Shown here: in pieces, positions 22,453 through 62,535 of the stretch
How positions within the stretch are numbered: the stretch's first letter is position 1
Layout: each line of letters begins with the position of its first letter
NCBI GenBank assembly: GCA_009823395.1
Contig: CM020518.1
Coordinates: 14,162,001 to 14,226,000, forward strand
Origin: Thamnaconus septentrionalis
Taxonomy: Eukaryota > Chordata > Actinopteri > Tetraodontiformes > Monacanthidae
Direction: 5' to 3'
Length of the DNA stretch: 64,000 bases
Position numbers and translations under genes: made by a program
Notes under the pieces: model-generated
What the model saw: only the letters and a program-made list of their open reading frames with translations
What the model was told of the DNA's origin: nothing
Databases searched by the model: none

Positions 22453-23329
22453 GTGAGAGGAAGCATCGCTGTCTGTCGGTGATTAGACACAACGCGCTGC
22501 TACAGCTCTGTTCCGGCTGCTGCTAGCAGCTGTTTGGTGTTGTAAGCGATCAGCTGCGTGCTTCATAATTCACCCAGTGTAAACAACTGAGCATCTAGCA
22601 CATATGGAAACAATCAGCACAAGTTGCTATTGTTTATTCATCTAATATGAAAAGACTGTTAATAGGCTCCAAAAATTCAGCAAGCTCTTTTTTGTTTGTT
22701 TTAGGTTTTTCTGGAAAAAAAAAAAAAAGAAGATTTCGACAAACAGTTCTAGAAGTTAATCCTTTGTGACGTCACAAGGATCACCGCTACTTTTGCCCAC
22801 ATGTCCTGTTTCGAACAGGTTGGAAGGTTTAATAATGCATGGGTTTTTAGAAGGGAACCAAAATTTAAGAGTTTTTTGTTCTCTAGTATAACGTGTAAAT
22901 AATAAGCATCTAATAAAAAGAATTAAACAACCTAATATCTGTTGAACATTTCGAAATTTTGGTTGAACATGAGTCAAAATTCAGCTGAAAATTGTGACCT
23001 GGCTCAGTCCTCTGAATTTATGAACAGAAAAAAAAAATCATATATAAGTAGTAAAATATAGTATAATATAGTAATATATTTGCTATAGTTATATATAGTA
23101 TGGTAATTTATAGTAATATATAGTATATAATATAGTCAAATATTTAACTAGCTTATGTTTTATCTTACCTGTGCACCTATTTTACTGCTTTTGTGTCTTT
23201 TCATTTATTTTGTGCTCTCTTAGGATGTTCTTAGCTGACTGTTTATTAAGTAACTTATTTATTGACTTGTTGGATCTGTCTTCTTTTGTCTTTGTCTGTA
23301 TGTTGAATGGGTGTGTAACTGCTGCTGTA

Positions 23330-23508
<179 letters not shown>

Positions 23509-24012
23509 AAAAAGCAAACAAGAGCTATCTTGTAACATTTAATGTCCAGTCACAGTTTCAGATGTTCAGGGCTTCCTGCTGCACTTCCTCGTTCTCTTCC
23601 TGATTACATCACCCATTGTTGTTGCACGCGCGCAGGAACCCACTTTTCTGCTGGGAAGCTCTTTGATTATATGCAGAGTGCAGTTAAGTATCTGTGACTT
23701 TCAGTTTTCATAGGCCTTTCTCACACCAGCAGTTAGTTATATTAGGGTCCATTGAAAAATAATTCACCTCCGTGTCGTTACAAGAGATAGTTTGCTCAAA
23801 CTCAAACGGCTCATTATCTGATTCACTCCTGTTTTTCCTTATAAAGTCTTGCTGTCTTGCCTTTAAACTTTAGCTCTCACTCTTTCAATCTGTTTTACCT
23901 CATTTTTTTTCTTTTCGTATTTCTTTCCATCGGGCTGCGTGAAACTAGCAGATATGAACTTTGAGACTGACTGACACGTACGCTCACCAATGTGAAAAAT
24001 AACAATAGAAGA

Positions 24013-24036
24013 GGAAGAAGAAGAAGAAGAAGAAGC
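24013..24036 (+). repeat. (GAA)8-type repeat
   Basis: Run of AAG units in the intergenic region; a similar GAA-rich tract occurs at 22180-22216. Confidence 0.85.
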
Positions 24037-26803
24037 TAATATGCTGTGTGTTTCAACCATTGGACTCCGCCGACAGTGTTGATCTTGCTGCTTGTCCTAC
24101 ATCTGTTCCCGAATGCCACAGCCGTGCCCTTGCTGTCCAGAGACCAGATGCTCCCATCTCCGCCACCTCCCAACTGTTCACTGGGCCCGCGGCCAATTTT
24201 TTTCCCCTCTCCAATCATCCCGACGGCGCCCTCCTCCCGCCACGTCTCTCCCCGGCTCAACAGGGAGGTGGGCGACCTGAACAGCAGCTGAGTGATAATA
24301 GGCGGCGGGAGCGGCGCGCCGTCTCAGACTCTGGGCGTGGCTGCACCTTCCACATTTTCACTCCACAGATTCCACCTCCTGACGTTCAGACATCAGAGTG
24401 CTCCTCTACCCCCCTCCTGCTGAGATGACCACCCACCCACCCACCCACGCACACATGCACACACGTCCGTGCCACGCCAGCCCTCTGGGAGGAGAAATAG
24501 TAGCAACGAAGCCATTTTGCTGACCACGGCGTTGTTATGGAAACTGGGCCGAGATGATGCACTCTGGGGCTGAGATGTTTCCCGTGGATACCAAGTGCAC
24601 AGACGCTTTTGCCTGTTGGAACGTGAGTCAAGAAGTAACAAGGTGTGTTGGAGTCAGCTGCCTGCTGCTGTTGACCACCGTGCAGTTTCTTTAAAGCCTC
24701 TCTCTCTCTCGCTCTCTCTCTCATCTGTTGTCTCTGAAATAAAAAATACGTCCGGTGCTTACAGCGATAATGAAGAAGTGGCCAGTGAGTGCATATGATA
24801 ATTAAATACTGGGTGGAGTAAACTTAGACGGGGATCTCAGCAGTCTCTTTATTCAACTTTACGATCCCTGTTCTATTTCAATGTTAATTTTCAGATTTTT
24901 TTTGTATGCCTACTACAAATGAGTAGATATTTTCAATGTTTTGCTGTAATTGAGATTTGGTCGAAGTATTGAGTACCTTTAAGATTCTTTATCAGTTAAT
25001 AAGCAATAACAACAAGACAAAAAAAAAGATGCATAGCTTTATTTGGAACAACGCTGACCCTTTGTCCTCTCGCTACATTCAGGTTATGTTCTCTTCTGGA
25101 TCACATATTATACTTTTACCACTATGTGCTGTATATACCCACCTCGCACTGAACCCATTCAGACTTTACTGTCCCGCGGATGCAGGGAGCCAGTGTTTAT
25201 ACAACACTGTACACAAGCCATAAAATTTCCAAGGCTTTAAAATGGAATGTTTTTGTTTAGGCAGCAGCCCATGTCGTTGTTTTTTTTTTTTTTTTTTAAA
25301 TGGAAGGGTAATAGCTTTTTTTCCTCAATGACTAGCAACTTGTATACAGGAAGGAGATGGAAGTGAGCCTCTGACCCTCCAAATAAGCAGAGGACTTGCC
25401 TGACTATAGCTTGTGAGCCACAAGCAATTTGAAACTTTTGAACATAAACATCAAAAAGCAGATGCATAAAAAAATAATTCTATTTTAGTGTGTATGGGTG
25501 CAAATCTGAGCATACTCTTATTTTTTTTTAAGATATCGATCTTTTCGGTACAAAGTCACAAAGATTGACTTTTGTGACGCCGCCGTCCTTGCTGGTTCAT
25601 TCCTCTGCAGCCACCTCGCTCTTTCATTGTCTTCAAACGTTAAGCAACAAAAGTGTGAGTTTTAGCCAGAAGCTGTAAGGGCACAATATGTATTTTTCAT
25701 GGAGGGGTGTAAGCAGAGGGCTAAATGTGATTTTTTTTCTGCAGATCTACATTCTTTTTGATCATGTTACCCAACTGCAGTTTAGGATGAAAGAAAAAGA
25801 TTTCATAATGGATATTACACGGAGCTTGTAACAATAAATGTGCGAGACCCACACTCTTTCTTACAGTTTGCCACATGATAATAAAACTTTATAGACTTAA
25901 TGACCTAACATTTCTTAGTGACTTAATAGTGACGTAATATAGTGAGTAAAAATGCAAAAAGGTGTCTGATGAACTATCCGCCCTCATCTTGCCGCTATCA
26001 AGTCAACAAACGTTTGACAGCCTGGTTCGACGTCGGTCACCTGCGAGCTGTGCCGCCGAGCCGCGGGGGGGGGGGGGACGAAGGTGGAGCAGATGTGACG
26101 GCAACGTTAAGGTACGTGGAGCCTGGTGCTGAACGGACAGCGCCCTTCATTGTCCGACTGGGCGTGACTCTCGCGGAACTCTCCGTGGTGCTGATCACGT
26201 CGTGACCTCCCACTCGGTGTCGTTTCGGAGAAAATAAAATAAAAAACAAACAAAACAAAAACAAAAACAAAACAAAAAACAAACCCGCCCTTCACAGACA
26301 AACGCAGTGAAAAACACAGGAGAGCGGACTCAGCTGTACGGCACTGGCTGACACTGACGGTTTCCAGCTCTGAAGATCCCTCTGTCCGTCTCCCGGATGC
26401 GCTCCTGCCAGCCCTCTGTCCGTGTCTGACGGGTTCACACGGGCTACAGGTAATCCCTCATCTGGAGGAGGTGGGAGGCGGGGGGGGAGGAAGCCACCCT
26501 GTCACTGTTGGCCTGTTCTGGGATCTTTGTTCTACCAAGAAAAATCTGGATCGCTCCTCTCAGTCGCTGACTCGCCGCCCGTGAAAATCTACCGCAGGCT
26601 AATTTCCCCACTCATGAGTAAGCATTTCCAAACTGTTTGCTGATCTGTGGGAATACAGTTGCAGGAGAGATAGCTGAAGGGGTCTCCTTGCCCCCCACCA
26701 CCACCACCGCACGCGCCCCCCCAGAGCACAGCTTTTCACTGTTTGGGTCGACGTCTCGTTGCTCTTTCCACAACTGGGAGCGTCTCCACACATCCGATCT
26801 TTA

Positions 26804-27040
26804 ATTTTTTTTTTTTTTTTTTTTTTGCGCTCTCAGTCCGACCACCTGCGCTCAACAGCCGTCAAAGGCAGTGAGTGACTGTGCGAGGCGCGCAGAGGCT
26901 GAGCAAGGACGAGAGAGGGGAAGGGAGAAAAAAAGAAAAGAAAAGAAGGAAAGACAGGAAAAAAAAAACCAAAACACCACAAGCAGCTGAGACTTGAAGC
27001 ATCTGCGCCGGAGACTAACACAACCTGACGCCTGCGAGGC
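26804..27040 (+). other. dpysl2: Probable 5' UTR of the long dpysl2 transcript
   Basis: GC-mixed leader following a 23-nt T run (26804-26826). It leads into ATG at 27041 in the context gaggcATGt. Transcription start not visible. Confidence 0.45.
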
Positions 27041-53681
<26,641 letters not shown>

Positions 53682-56600
53682 AGCTCCAGCCGCCCTCCAG
53701 CTGACGAGGAGGGGGCGGAAGAAAACCCCAGATGGAGGATGGTCGACTCTGGGAGCTTTTTGTGGGGCGCACGACGAGAGCAGCGGCCCCGGCGGTTCCA
53801 GACCCAGACCATCCTCCCTCCACCGTTCACCTCATCCTCCTCCTCCGCTGTCAGAGGACCCTCCTCCCCAAACTCTGAACCACAGAGGACTCAGTTAGAA
53901 ACATAACAAGAAAAAAAAAAAAGCTCTGCCTCATACGATGAAAAAGAGAAAAAAAAAAAAAATCCAAACTCTCCTTATTTGAGCACTTTTGACTGCATTA
54001 TTATGTTTTTATACCATTCATTCTCTCTGCCATGTATTCTTTCAGTGTTAGTTTTGCTGTTTGTTTTTTTTTTCTCAAGAGAGGGCTCGAGTGAGACTAA
54101 ACTAAGTTAATACAGACAAGAAAACAGACGCTTGTGTTTTAATTTTTTGCTACTTTCATATGTTGGCTACTTTTCTTTTATTGAAGCATGCATACAAAGG
54201 CAGTCTTGTTATTCCTGCTACATAAAATGGGCCAAACAGTAAAGGTTGCTCAAAAATGAAACAGTCTTACATTTTTTTTTTTTTAAATCCGACCAGAAGC
54301 CATTAACGATTGACTACCTGTGATTATATTTATTTTTTTTTTTTTTAATTTACGTGGCATGTCGTTTACCTCACTTTACTGTGCTCTGCGTTGTTCTATC
54401 GTCACTTCTAGAAATGTCTTCAACATTTTTGCCGCGAGGATGGCCTTAAATTCTGAGAAAAAAACAACGACAAAAAGAAAGGAAGAAAAACACGGCACTG
54501 GCTCTGACCTGATGTTTTACCCAGCGTGGCTTCGCAGAGGTAGCTGCTTATTCAACAGCTTGTCGGTGCCGTGGAGCAGCAGGAGTTTTTGAAGGCGGTC
54601 GAGGGGAGCATTGTGCATTTTTCCGCGAGCGTTCCGAGGGCAGATTTCCCGACGGATAGAGCTTCCTTAGCCTGGCTTCGGTCCCGCGGCTCTTTGAGGC
54701 TTCTGTGCGTTTCCCACTGGCACCGCTTTCCTTCCTCAGAAACTTACTTTCACACTTGCGTTAAAATAAACAAAACAACTAATACAAAAAAAAAAAAAAA
54801 ATCTTCTTTTTGTCTTTATGTGCCTGAACCAACTGAAGTTGCACTGGTAGATTTGTTAGTGGTGTTTTTCTTGTTTCTTGGTATTCTTATCGCGGGAAGA
54901 GAAGGATTGTAAGATATTTAAGCAAAGGAAGAAGAAGAAAAAAAAAAAAAAAAAAGGGTGTAAGTTAGCCAGGATTAACCGATTCAAAGGTGCCAGATTT
55001 TGAGCTCCTCGCGCTGCCTCCTGTGTGGGCAGAGCCGAAAGACGCTCGATATCTTGAGATATACTGACGTTTTAGAGTTTGCTCTTTTCAGTATCATTTT
55101 CAACTTGTTGTCATGCCACTTCTTAAAGTGTCATTTTGTGAGTAGGCCAGCGCCCGAGGGCTGAGCACGATTATTTCACGCTTGAGAGTAGAACCATTTG
55201 TATTCCTGAGTTGGCGTCAACGCCGTGCGCGGGATTGGACGGTGCGCACGCCTTGCTAACGCTGTAGTGGATGTGACCTCACCGAGCGCCCATTAGTTAA
55301 CCCTCCCCCCTCCTTTTAATTTCCTGCACTATTTTTGTAGGTCGCGTGCCCTGGTCTTCGTTGAGGCCGGGCCTGCTAAATTCCGCCCCCCCCTGTCTTG
55401 GCTTTGATCCTGCAGTGTTCCCTTCCCTTCCTCCCTCCGTGATGAATTAGCTTAGCCGGAGGTCGGTTATGTAAAGTAGGGTTTGGACCGGCCTCCAGGA
55501 TGGAATTCCCGGATAAAGGGCCACAAATGAGCGATAGTTGTAGCTGTAGTTAGGCTTTGATGTAGGCGGGGGCGCAGCCTGAAAGTACCGGGAGCCAAAG
55601 TCAGGGTCTGAGTTTGAGCTCGTCGTCACTTTTTCAGACGGCCCCCTAGAGGATTACATCGCGAACAACACACTCACTGAAGCTCACACGTGACACCCCG
55701 TCCCTAGCTCTTGTTTAGCTCTCTGTTTACAGCCTCTCGCACAAAAAAACCCCGTCAGTTTCAGCTTCACGCTAAAAGTCGCTAAAGCCTGTTATCTTTG
55801 TTATTTTTTATTTTTTTTTTTAAATGACACTGAAAAGTGAAGACAAGTTGGGAGTTTTTGGGCAGCTCTGGGAAACTCGTTGTCAAACTAGAGACGCACA
55901 GGTTTGTCGTTAGAACCCGGAGAGCGGCAGGCGAGACGAGACGAGACGAAAAGTCAAAAGGTTAAGATTCTTTTTTTTTCTCCCTCCAAAATCGGGACTG
56001 ATCCCCCTCTCTCTGTAACCGAGCAACATCAGAGACTCACCGCACTGCCGCACTCAGTGTAAAAGTCCTCACACTGAGAGGAATAGTGAGCTTCTTGTTT
56101 TACCCCCCCCCATCCCCCACTCTGCCCCGCCATGTCCATGTCATTCCTTCCTTTCAGTCTTTTTTCTCCTCTCTTCCTCCGACCCGACTCCTCACCTCTC
56201 CTGCTTACTCATTTCTCTCATGAGTTTCTGCTTTTTGTTTGTCGTGGCAACGCGTCCTTAACCGGGTGCTATTTGTATAGCTACACACACACACACGAAC
56301 CACACGAACCACACACACACACGCACGCACACTTGTACTCCTATAACTCAGTCGGCTTGGATGCTTTTCTATGCCATATATTCTGCCAATGATATATCAG
56401 TGATATGTATGTATGTATGTTAACCTGCTACAAACTGAGAGGAGCTCTCCTCGCTCTTGCTTTCTTTTCTTTTGAGCTTGTCGATACTTTTGAACACGCC
56501 CTCTTCATCCCCGGCCCCACCCTCTTCGCTCGCCCTTCACTGTAAAGCCCCTCCCCCACTCCCTTCCCTCCCCTTCCCCTGTGAAAGTGAACCTGTGCGA

Positions 56601-56940
56601 TAGTGTTTGTCTTGATGGTGACTGTGGGCTTTCTGGGATGCTTTCTCTCTACGGATGATGTGTAAAAATTCCACGAATGACGATGTAAAAGAAAAAGAAA
56701 CAAAGAAACGAAACAACAACAACAAAAAAAAAATATCCAAGGACTTCAAGGAATTAAAACATTGAGAAAATGCTGAATGAAAATTGTTCTTGTATTTCTT
56801 TGGTTTTTGCCAGAAGCTTGTCCGTGAGCGAGCGATTCGACGCGAGAGCAAGCGCATAAGCTTTGCATAAAACACGATGACACATACAAGGCGATTTGAG
56901 GAGAGCACTTCATAAAAAATAAAAGTTTTTTGTTCTTTTC
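53682..56940 (+). other. dpysl2: dpysl2 3' UTR (end uncertain)
   Basis: T- and A-rich sequence after TAG. Candidate poly(A) signals are AATAAA at 54765-54770, ATTAAA at 56753-56758 and AATAAA at 56918-56923; the last is followed by gttttttgttcttttcc, a good downstream element. CA and GTAT simple repeats occur at 56284-56330 and 56405-56420. Confidence 0.5.
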
Positions 56941-58326
56941 CACCAAGAACAGCGTGAAATAAGAAACAAGGGGAACTCGAGAAAAGCATTTGGTTTTCAA
57001 CGGGAAGGGTTTACAGCAACTTTTTTTTTTTTTTTTAACACCAAACCCTTAATTTGAAATCAGACCAAAGCTTCGCTGAACTTGTTCAGATAGTTCATTT
57101 ATAAGCTACAGCAGTCCTTAACTTTTTATGATGACTCAAAACGACCTTGTCATGCCAGCATTTTTGTCGAAAGAGAAAAATAGATGCAGCAGGCAGGTGG
57201 TGTCAACATTTGTCTTCGAAAGACAGGTGGAGAAAAAATAAAATTCCTCAAAACCTGTTTTTTTGGAAATCTAAAAAGCAGAACTCCCAAAGCCCATTTG
57301 TAATTAGAACTGTTAATTAAAAATTAAAAATTAAAAAAAAAGTGAGGACTATCTGAAAAAAAAAAAAAAAAATACAACTTAAGGGGCAGCAGTGTATTTA
57401 CGCGCGGTGGGTGAGATGTTGTTTGGCATTTCAAACACCAGATGGCAGTGTTGCCTTCTCGATCAAACACTTATCTCCCCGGCGACGCTTGCTGCGCTGC
57501 TCATCTGTCGGGATTTCATCAGCATTCCACAGCGTTGAAATTCACCATGGCGCGTTCTACTCGTTGGCACATCGATTCATTTCGCTCAATGACATTCACA
57601 TGTTCCAGCGTGCAGACCGATAAGCACACCGGTCCTCTTTGGCACCTTCGAGTGAAATTCCCGTATTTCCCCGAGTCACAAAATATCTGTGGAAGATCCG
57701 TAGCCTTTTGACAACACGGGCGTTTTTGTGTTCATTCCTCAGAACAGGTCAGACAACTTGAAAAAGACGGTCTAACTGCATCAGTGATTAAAAAAGTCAC
57801 AGAAGGACATTATGACATTATTATCTCATAAATGGTACCCTGCCACGTTAGAGACTACTGTACAACTACAACTTCTCCTCCACTCCGCAAGGTGGTGTCA
57901 CTACTTCCTGCTAATCACAACTCCCCTATATATGGGGACAGGAGGATAGGCGGGACTTCCTCTCTAGCCATTGGCATACATTTGCTTGGCACCTCGTCCG
58001 GCAACCGCAGCCTTGAAACTTCACAAAGGCAGAAAAATAAACCGATTGAATTCAACTTTGTATCCTGTATGGTCTGTGTGGCTCCAGTAAGAACCTCAGT
58101 TTCCAACACTGCCGCCGACGGCTAAAGATTTTTTAAAAGCATTTAGAAATAATTTGCACTTTTGACCCCCACTTTATTACTATTTTTTTTTTTCAAAAGC
58201 GGTAGAATTCTAATTCGTTTTGTGATATGTTGGAAATGTTGAGAATTTCTGCTCTGTCAACTTGCCATGATAAGCTATCATGAATAGCCTCTGTAAGTTT
58301 AACATGAAAATGAAAAATAAATGAAA

Positions 58327-58327
58327 A

Positions 58328-58383
<56 letters not shown>
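58327..58383. repeat. (AC)n-(AT)n compound microsatellite
   Basis: About 9 AC units followed by about 18 AT units. Confidence 0.93.
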
Positions 58384-58386
<3 letters not shown>

Positions 58387-61300
58387 ACTGGCTAGACTGT
58401 GTTATTCTTGTGTTTACCATGGAAAAGAGAGGAAGAATGCAAAAAATCACTGGGTCTGGAAATTGAAAAAAACAAAAAAAAAAAAAACAACAACCTCCCA
58501 ACCTCCTAACCATCTTATGATAGTTTAACATGAGATGTAGTGGCAGAATTAAAAAATCTCTAGTCCGAAAAGCCACAGTTCATTCAAACCGACGTCCAAG
58601 TTTGATCGCTAATCCAGAAGGGAGGTACAGTAAGTGCATACAAGAGTCTGTGAAGGTGTTTGTGTTTAAGTTGGTGGGCAAAACGCGCTGCGTGTGTCGG
58701 GGGAGAGTTTGGTGGGCTGCATAGAGCCCCCTACCGGTCCAGCAGGGGAGGTGCAGCTTTGCAGTTCTGTTTTCCAGTGGGCTCTCAAGGCTCTAGGCCT
58801 GCTCCTTCTTTAGCTCGCCATCTAGTCCATAGCTGGCCTGCAGAACACGGCCAAAGCAGTTCATCCAATTCATCAATTAGCTCCAGTGCGCACACAAAAA
58901 AGTAATAGCATCAGTTGCACTATAATTCATTTCCATACAATAATTCAGAAATACACAAATATATATGCCGTTTTTTTGGGGGGTTTAATATAAACGCCAA
59001 AATAATTGCTATATTATTCAACAAATCAGAAATAAATCCCTACTTGTTACATTTATTCAAGTCAAAAGTGCTTAGCTTCCTGGGAAGTCAGCTGAAATGG
59101 CAGCAATTACTGGCAAACACACAACATATAAATTTAAGTATTCAAATCTTACATAAAATACCATAGGGTTTTTACTTATTTGAACATCCAACGCCATGGT
59201 TAGATGGCGAACCAATGGTTAGCTTGATGCTATAAAAAGGTCACGTTCCGGGGTTGGCCATCAGTAGGGAACGGCGGTGATGCAACCAGGAAATACGCCG
59301 AAGGCTAGACCGTCCCACGTGGTTACCTAGGAGGCGGGTTTGGGTTCGTCCTTCTCGGCAGGGTTCTTCGGAGGACCCGCCTTCCGACGGAGGACGCTTC
59401 CTTTGAAGGATGCAGACCCTGAATTGAGACACAAAGGCTGGCATATCCAGGATTTTGGAGCTTAGCTTTAGCTAAAACACGCTAGTAAGGAAGTTGCAGC
59501 AGTGGTTGGCTCATCAACATTTTGGGTGGCAAACACGACGGCTCAAAGCTTTTATACGAGTTCAGTTCCACGCTGCAGTTCCCCTGGGGGCAGTCCTGAG
59601 CATCTAATATTGGCCCTCAACATCACTGGCTTGAGCAAACCACTACTGAGGATTGTGACTGGCCGGCTATGCAACCGTTGCCTCAACCTTGACAAATGCC
59701 TCGTAATTAACTCTTCAAGAGATGGACACGCGAACTGCGTTCACGCAGCTTTTCATCTGCCGGGTTCTGCAGCGGCACCGCGCTCTCTCCCATCCGAGAT
59801 GCATTTTTAAATCCCTGGGAAGGCGCTCAGTCAGAGCGGAGGTGACGCTCGGGCGCATCCCATCAATCTTCCATCAGCGTTAAGCAACCGTCCGAGCTCC
59901 GCTCGCAGCCCGGCAGCGGCATGAATCACGACCTTCCCCCATTAGTGACGAATCAACACTTTGCAAAGTCGACTGATTTATGTAAAACAGCTCTCAGTCC
60001 GTGGCCGCGTCCATTCATCATGACAGCGTATAGCGCTTGCCCTGGCGTGACCCGCGCTGCACCGTCTCTGGGAAAATGAGAGAGAGACACATTCGACGGT
60101 GAATAATCTTAGGCAAACAGGGTCGCCCATCTCCGCTCTGCGCTCACGGTGTGCGTGCACTCGCGTCGAGAACAAAGGCGGAGTCACGCTGCGGTTCTGA
60201 AGTTTTATTTCCCTCTGTTTTTTTTTTCTTCCTCCCAGTACTGGCGGCAGACTCATGAATGACGACTGTGAAGTCTGAACCTGAAGAGACACGGTTGCCA
60301 TTCCCAAAACTTCCTTGTGCCTTATTTATTTATTTATTTTTTTTCTAAAGTTGTGCTGGTGTGGGAAAACAAAAACAAAACAAAAAAATCAAAACAAATG
60401 CAACTTGACAAAAATAGATTAACTTAAATTCGAGAAAAGATGGAAAAGAGGAAAACACATCAGGCCTGTTTTTTCTATCCGATGCTCATGAGTCTTCAGC
60501 AACTCTTTTTTAATAACTTCACGCAACATAATTGTGTTAAGTGTGTTAATAATTTTATACCAGCATGTGACAAATCGAAGAAAAAACAAAGCCAAATAAA
60601 CAATTGAAAAAACAGCTATGGTGCAGTGATACTACACAGTGATACTACACAGTTTCTGGAGAACTGTTTTCCAAAGCTTTAAATGTGCACACACAGTGCA
60701 CACACAGTACAAATGTGACACACTAGTACTGTTGTATTTTAGGCGAAGGTTAAAGCGCTTGACACGTGTCCACGCAACACGTTCACATCGAGAGCCACTT
60801 GCGCCGTGAGGACAACTGTGTAACCGGCGTGCTTGGAACGGAAAGGAGGTGTTTTACAGTCAGTGGATGCATTTTTATGGCTCTCACCGCCAAGCTGACC
60901 AGCGTTGGGTTCAAACCGCAGGCATGCCTGTGACGTTGCATCATCGTTCCTATTACATCATCAATTAGCCTGGTTTCTTCGCCACGGGCCCTTTGCTTTG
61001 CTGGAAAGCGGGGAATTTGTTCCTGTGAGAAGACGTGCGTGGGATGTAAGCTAAAGCGTGAAAAGCCAGTTTGTTTCTGCCTTGTGTTTTGTCTTTTTTT
61101 TTTTTCTTTAAATCATGCAGCCCCTCCATTTTTTGTTTTTTGTTTTTTGTTTTTTTGGAAAAGTCAACAGCAAATCCCTCGCTGCTTGCTGCCTAATGCG
61201 GCGCAACACTGTGTCCGCCACTGAATAATTGGAGAAAATGAGAGGCGCGTGTTTATGGGTTCTCAGAGACGGTTAGCGGCCGCGACAAGCGACAAGCGCT

Positions 61301-61894
61301 GAAAGGGAGAAAACAGCAGACACGCGGCGGTGCACCGCTTTGAAGTTACACACAGGGGCGGTGTCGAATCTTTTCCTTCAAGTCTCACATTTGCCGACAT
61401 TGTTTTCCGCTTTTTCTTTTCCTTCTTTTAGACGCCACGTCGACGGCGTCAGAGTCCCTCCGATAAGAAGTCTTAAGCATCCTAATTGTTATTATTGTGT
61501 TTGGCAGGCGGACCGAAGCCTCTAATCCAGTGAGAACAAATGCTGACTGGGAACATTATTTGCTAACGCAACACAACTCGCCAAAGACGACACGACACCT
61601 GAAATACGCCGCTTAAAACCAAGCCCACGATGTGTTCCTCGTCTTTTGTCTAAACACGATGCATCTTGATGCCTGGATGCATGTCGCTGGTTTCAGGCGA
61701 CGTGATTGCTGACTCACTCTGGCCTGTCTGTCACTCTGACGCTGCCATCGTCTATATCTCTTTTTTTTCTCAGTCTCTTCATTTTTTTTTTCTATTTCCC
61801 TTTTCACCCCAACTGGTCAAAGCAGACGGCCGACCTCCAGAGTCGGGGTCTGCTCCAGGTTTCTTCCCACTTGATACATTTTCCTGCCACTGCT

Positions 61895-61975
61895 GATCGT
61901 GCAAAGTGCTTCGAGGAGCCTCTGGCTGTGATTTAGTACTTTATAAATAAAAGTTGATTGATTTAATTTAAAATA
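61895..61975 (+). repeat. Teleost retroelement 3'-tail fragment
   Basis: gcaaagtgcttcgaggagcc, then ctgtgatttagtactttata aataaaagttgattgattta matches the conserved 3' tail of a vertebrate non-LTR element (AAGTGCTTTGAG ... TTGTGATTTGGCGCTATATAAATAAA). Confidence 0.7.
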
Positions 61976-62318
61976 AACACAATCTCTCAGTTGAGGGCAG
62001 AGGGTCGGGATCTTTCCTTTAGATAATTGAACCGTGAGCAGGTGTGAAATGTGTTATGACCAGATTGAGTAATCGTTAAAAAAATTGAATAGGGTGAAAA
62101 AGCTACGGTCACAGTTTAACATAATGAAATAATACATCAGCTCTGGGAGGAAAAACCTCCTCTCGTCCTTCACAACTGTCGCCTCACTACCCACAGAAAA
62201 CACCAGGAGCCGCTGCCACCTTTTTGGAATCAAGATGGCAGAAAGCAAAACTATAAGACACCCTAGATTTTCCCAGGAGGGGTTCAGTCCATAGCCTGCT
62301 GCTTCCAAGCGTCTTGGT

Positions 62319-62340
62319 TTATATATATATATATATATGT

Positions 62341-62393
<53 letters not shown>

Positions 62394-62425
62394 TATATAC
62401 ATACATACATATATATATACACATA
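62319..62425. repeat. TA-rich microsatellite
   Basis: Long TA run with cata/gta interruptions. Confidence 0.93.
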
Positions 62426-62481
62426 CAAATCACAGTCAAAAGCGATCATACATTCTGATGTCGTGTCACATGCACATTGCG

Positions 62482-62535
62482 TAATTTCCCAATTTGGGAC
62501 CAATAAAGTACATCTATTCTACTCTATTCAATTCT
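62482..62535 (+). repeat. Teleost retroelement 3'-tail fragment
   Basis: tttcccaatttgggaccaat aaagtacatctattctactc resembles the fish tail consensus (TTTCCC...GGGATCAATAAAGTATCTATC), the same kind that seeded the TCTA array at 23.3 kb. Confidence 0.6.

Noticed and set aside
24046..24291. Frame with a signal-peptide-like start (TVLILLLVLHLF) in the intergenic region
   Set aside because: The later part is proline-rich low complexity, no family is recognised, and it does not join in phase with the exon-like patch at 22.3 kb. Kept only as a weak possibility.
25942..26205. Possible exon around ADVTATLRYVEPGAERTAPF
   Set aside because: No splice context or recognised family, and the left half is a poly-G run.
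59241..60307. adra1a coding sequence expected downstream by human synteny
   Set aside because: No receptor transmembrane motif is visible on either strand between 57 and 64 kb.
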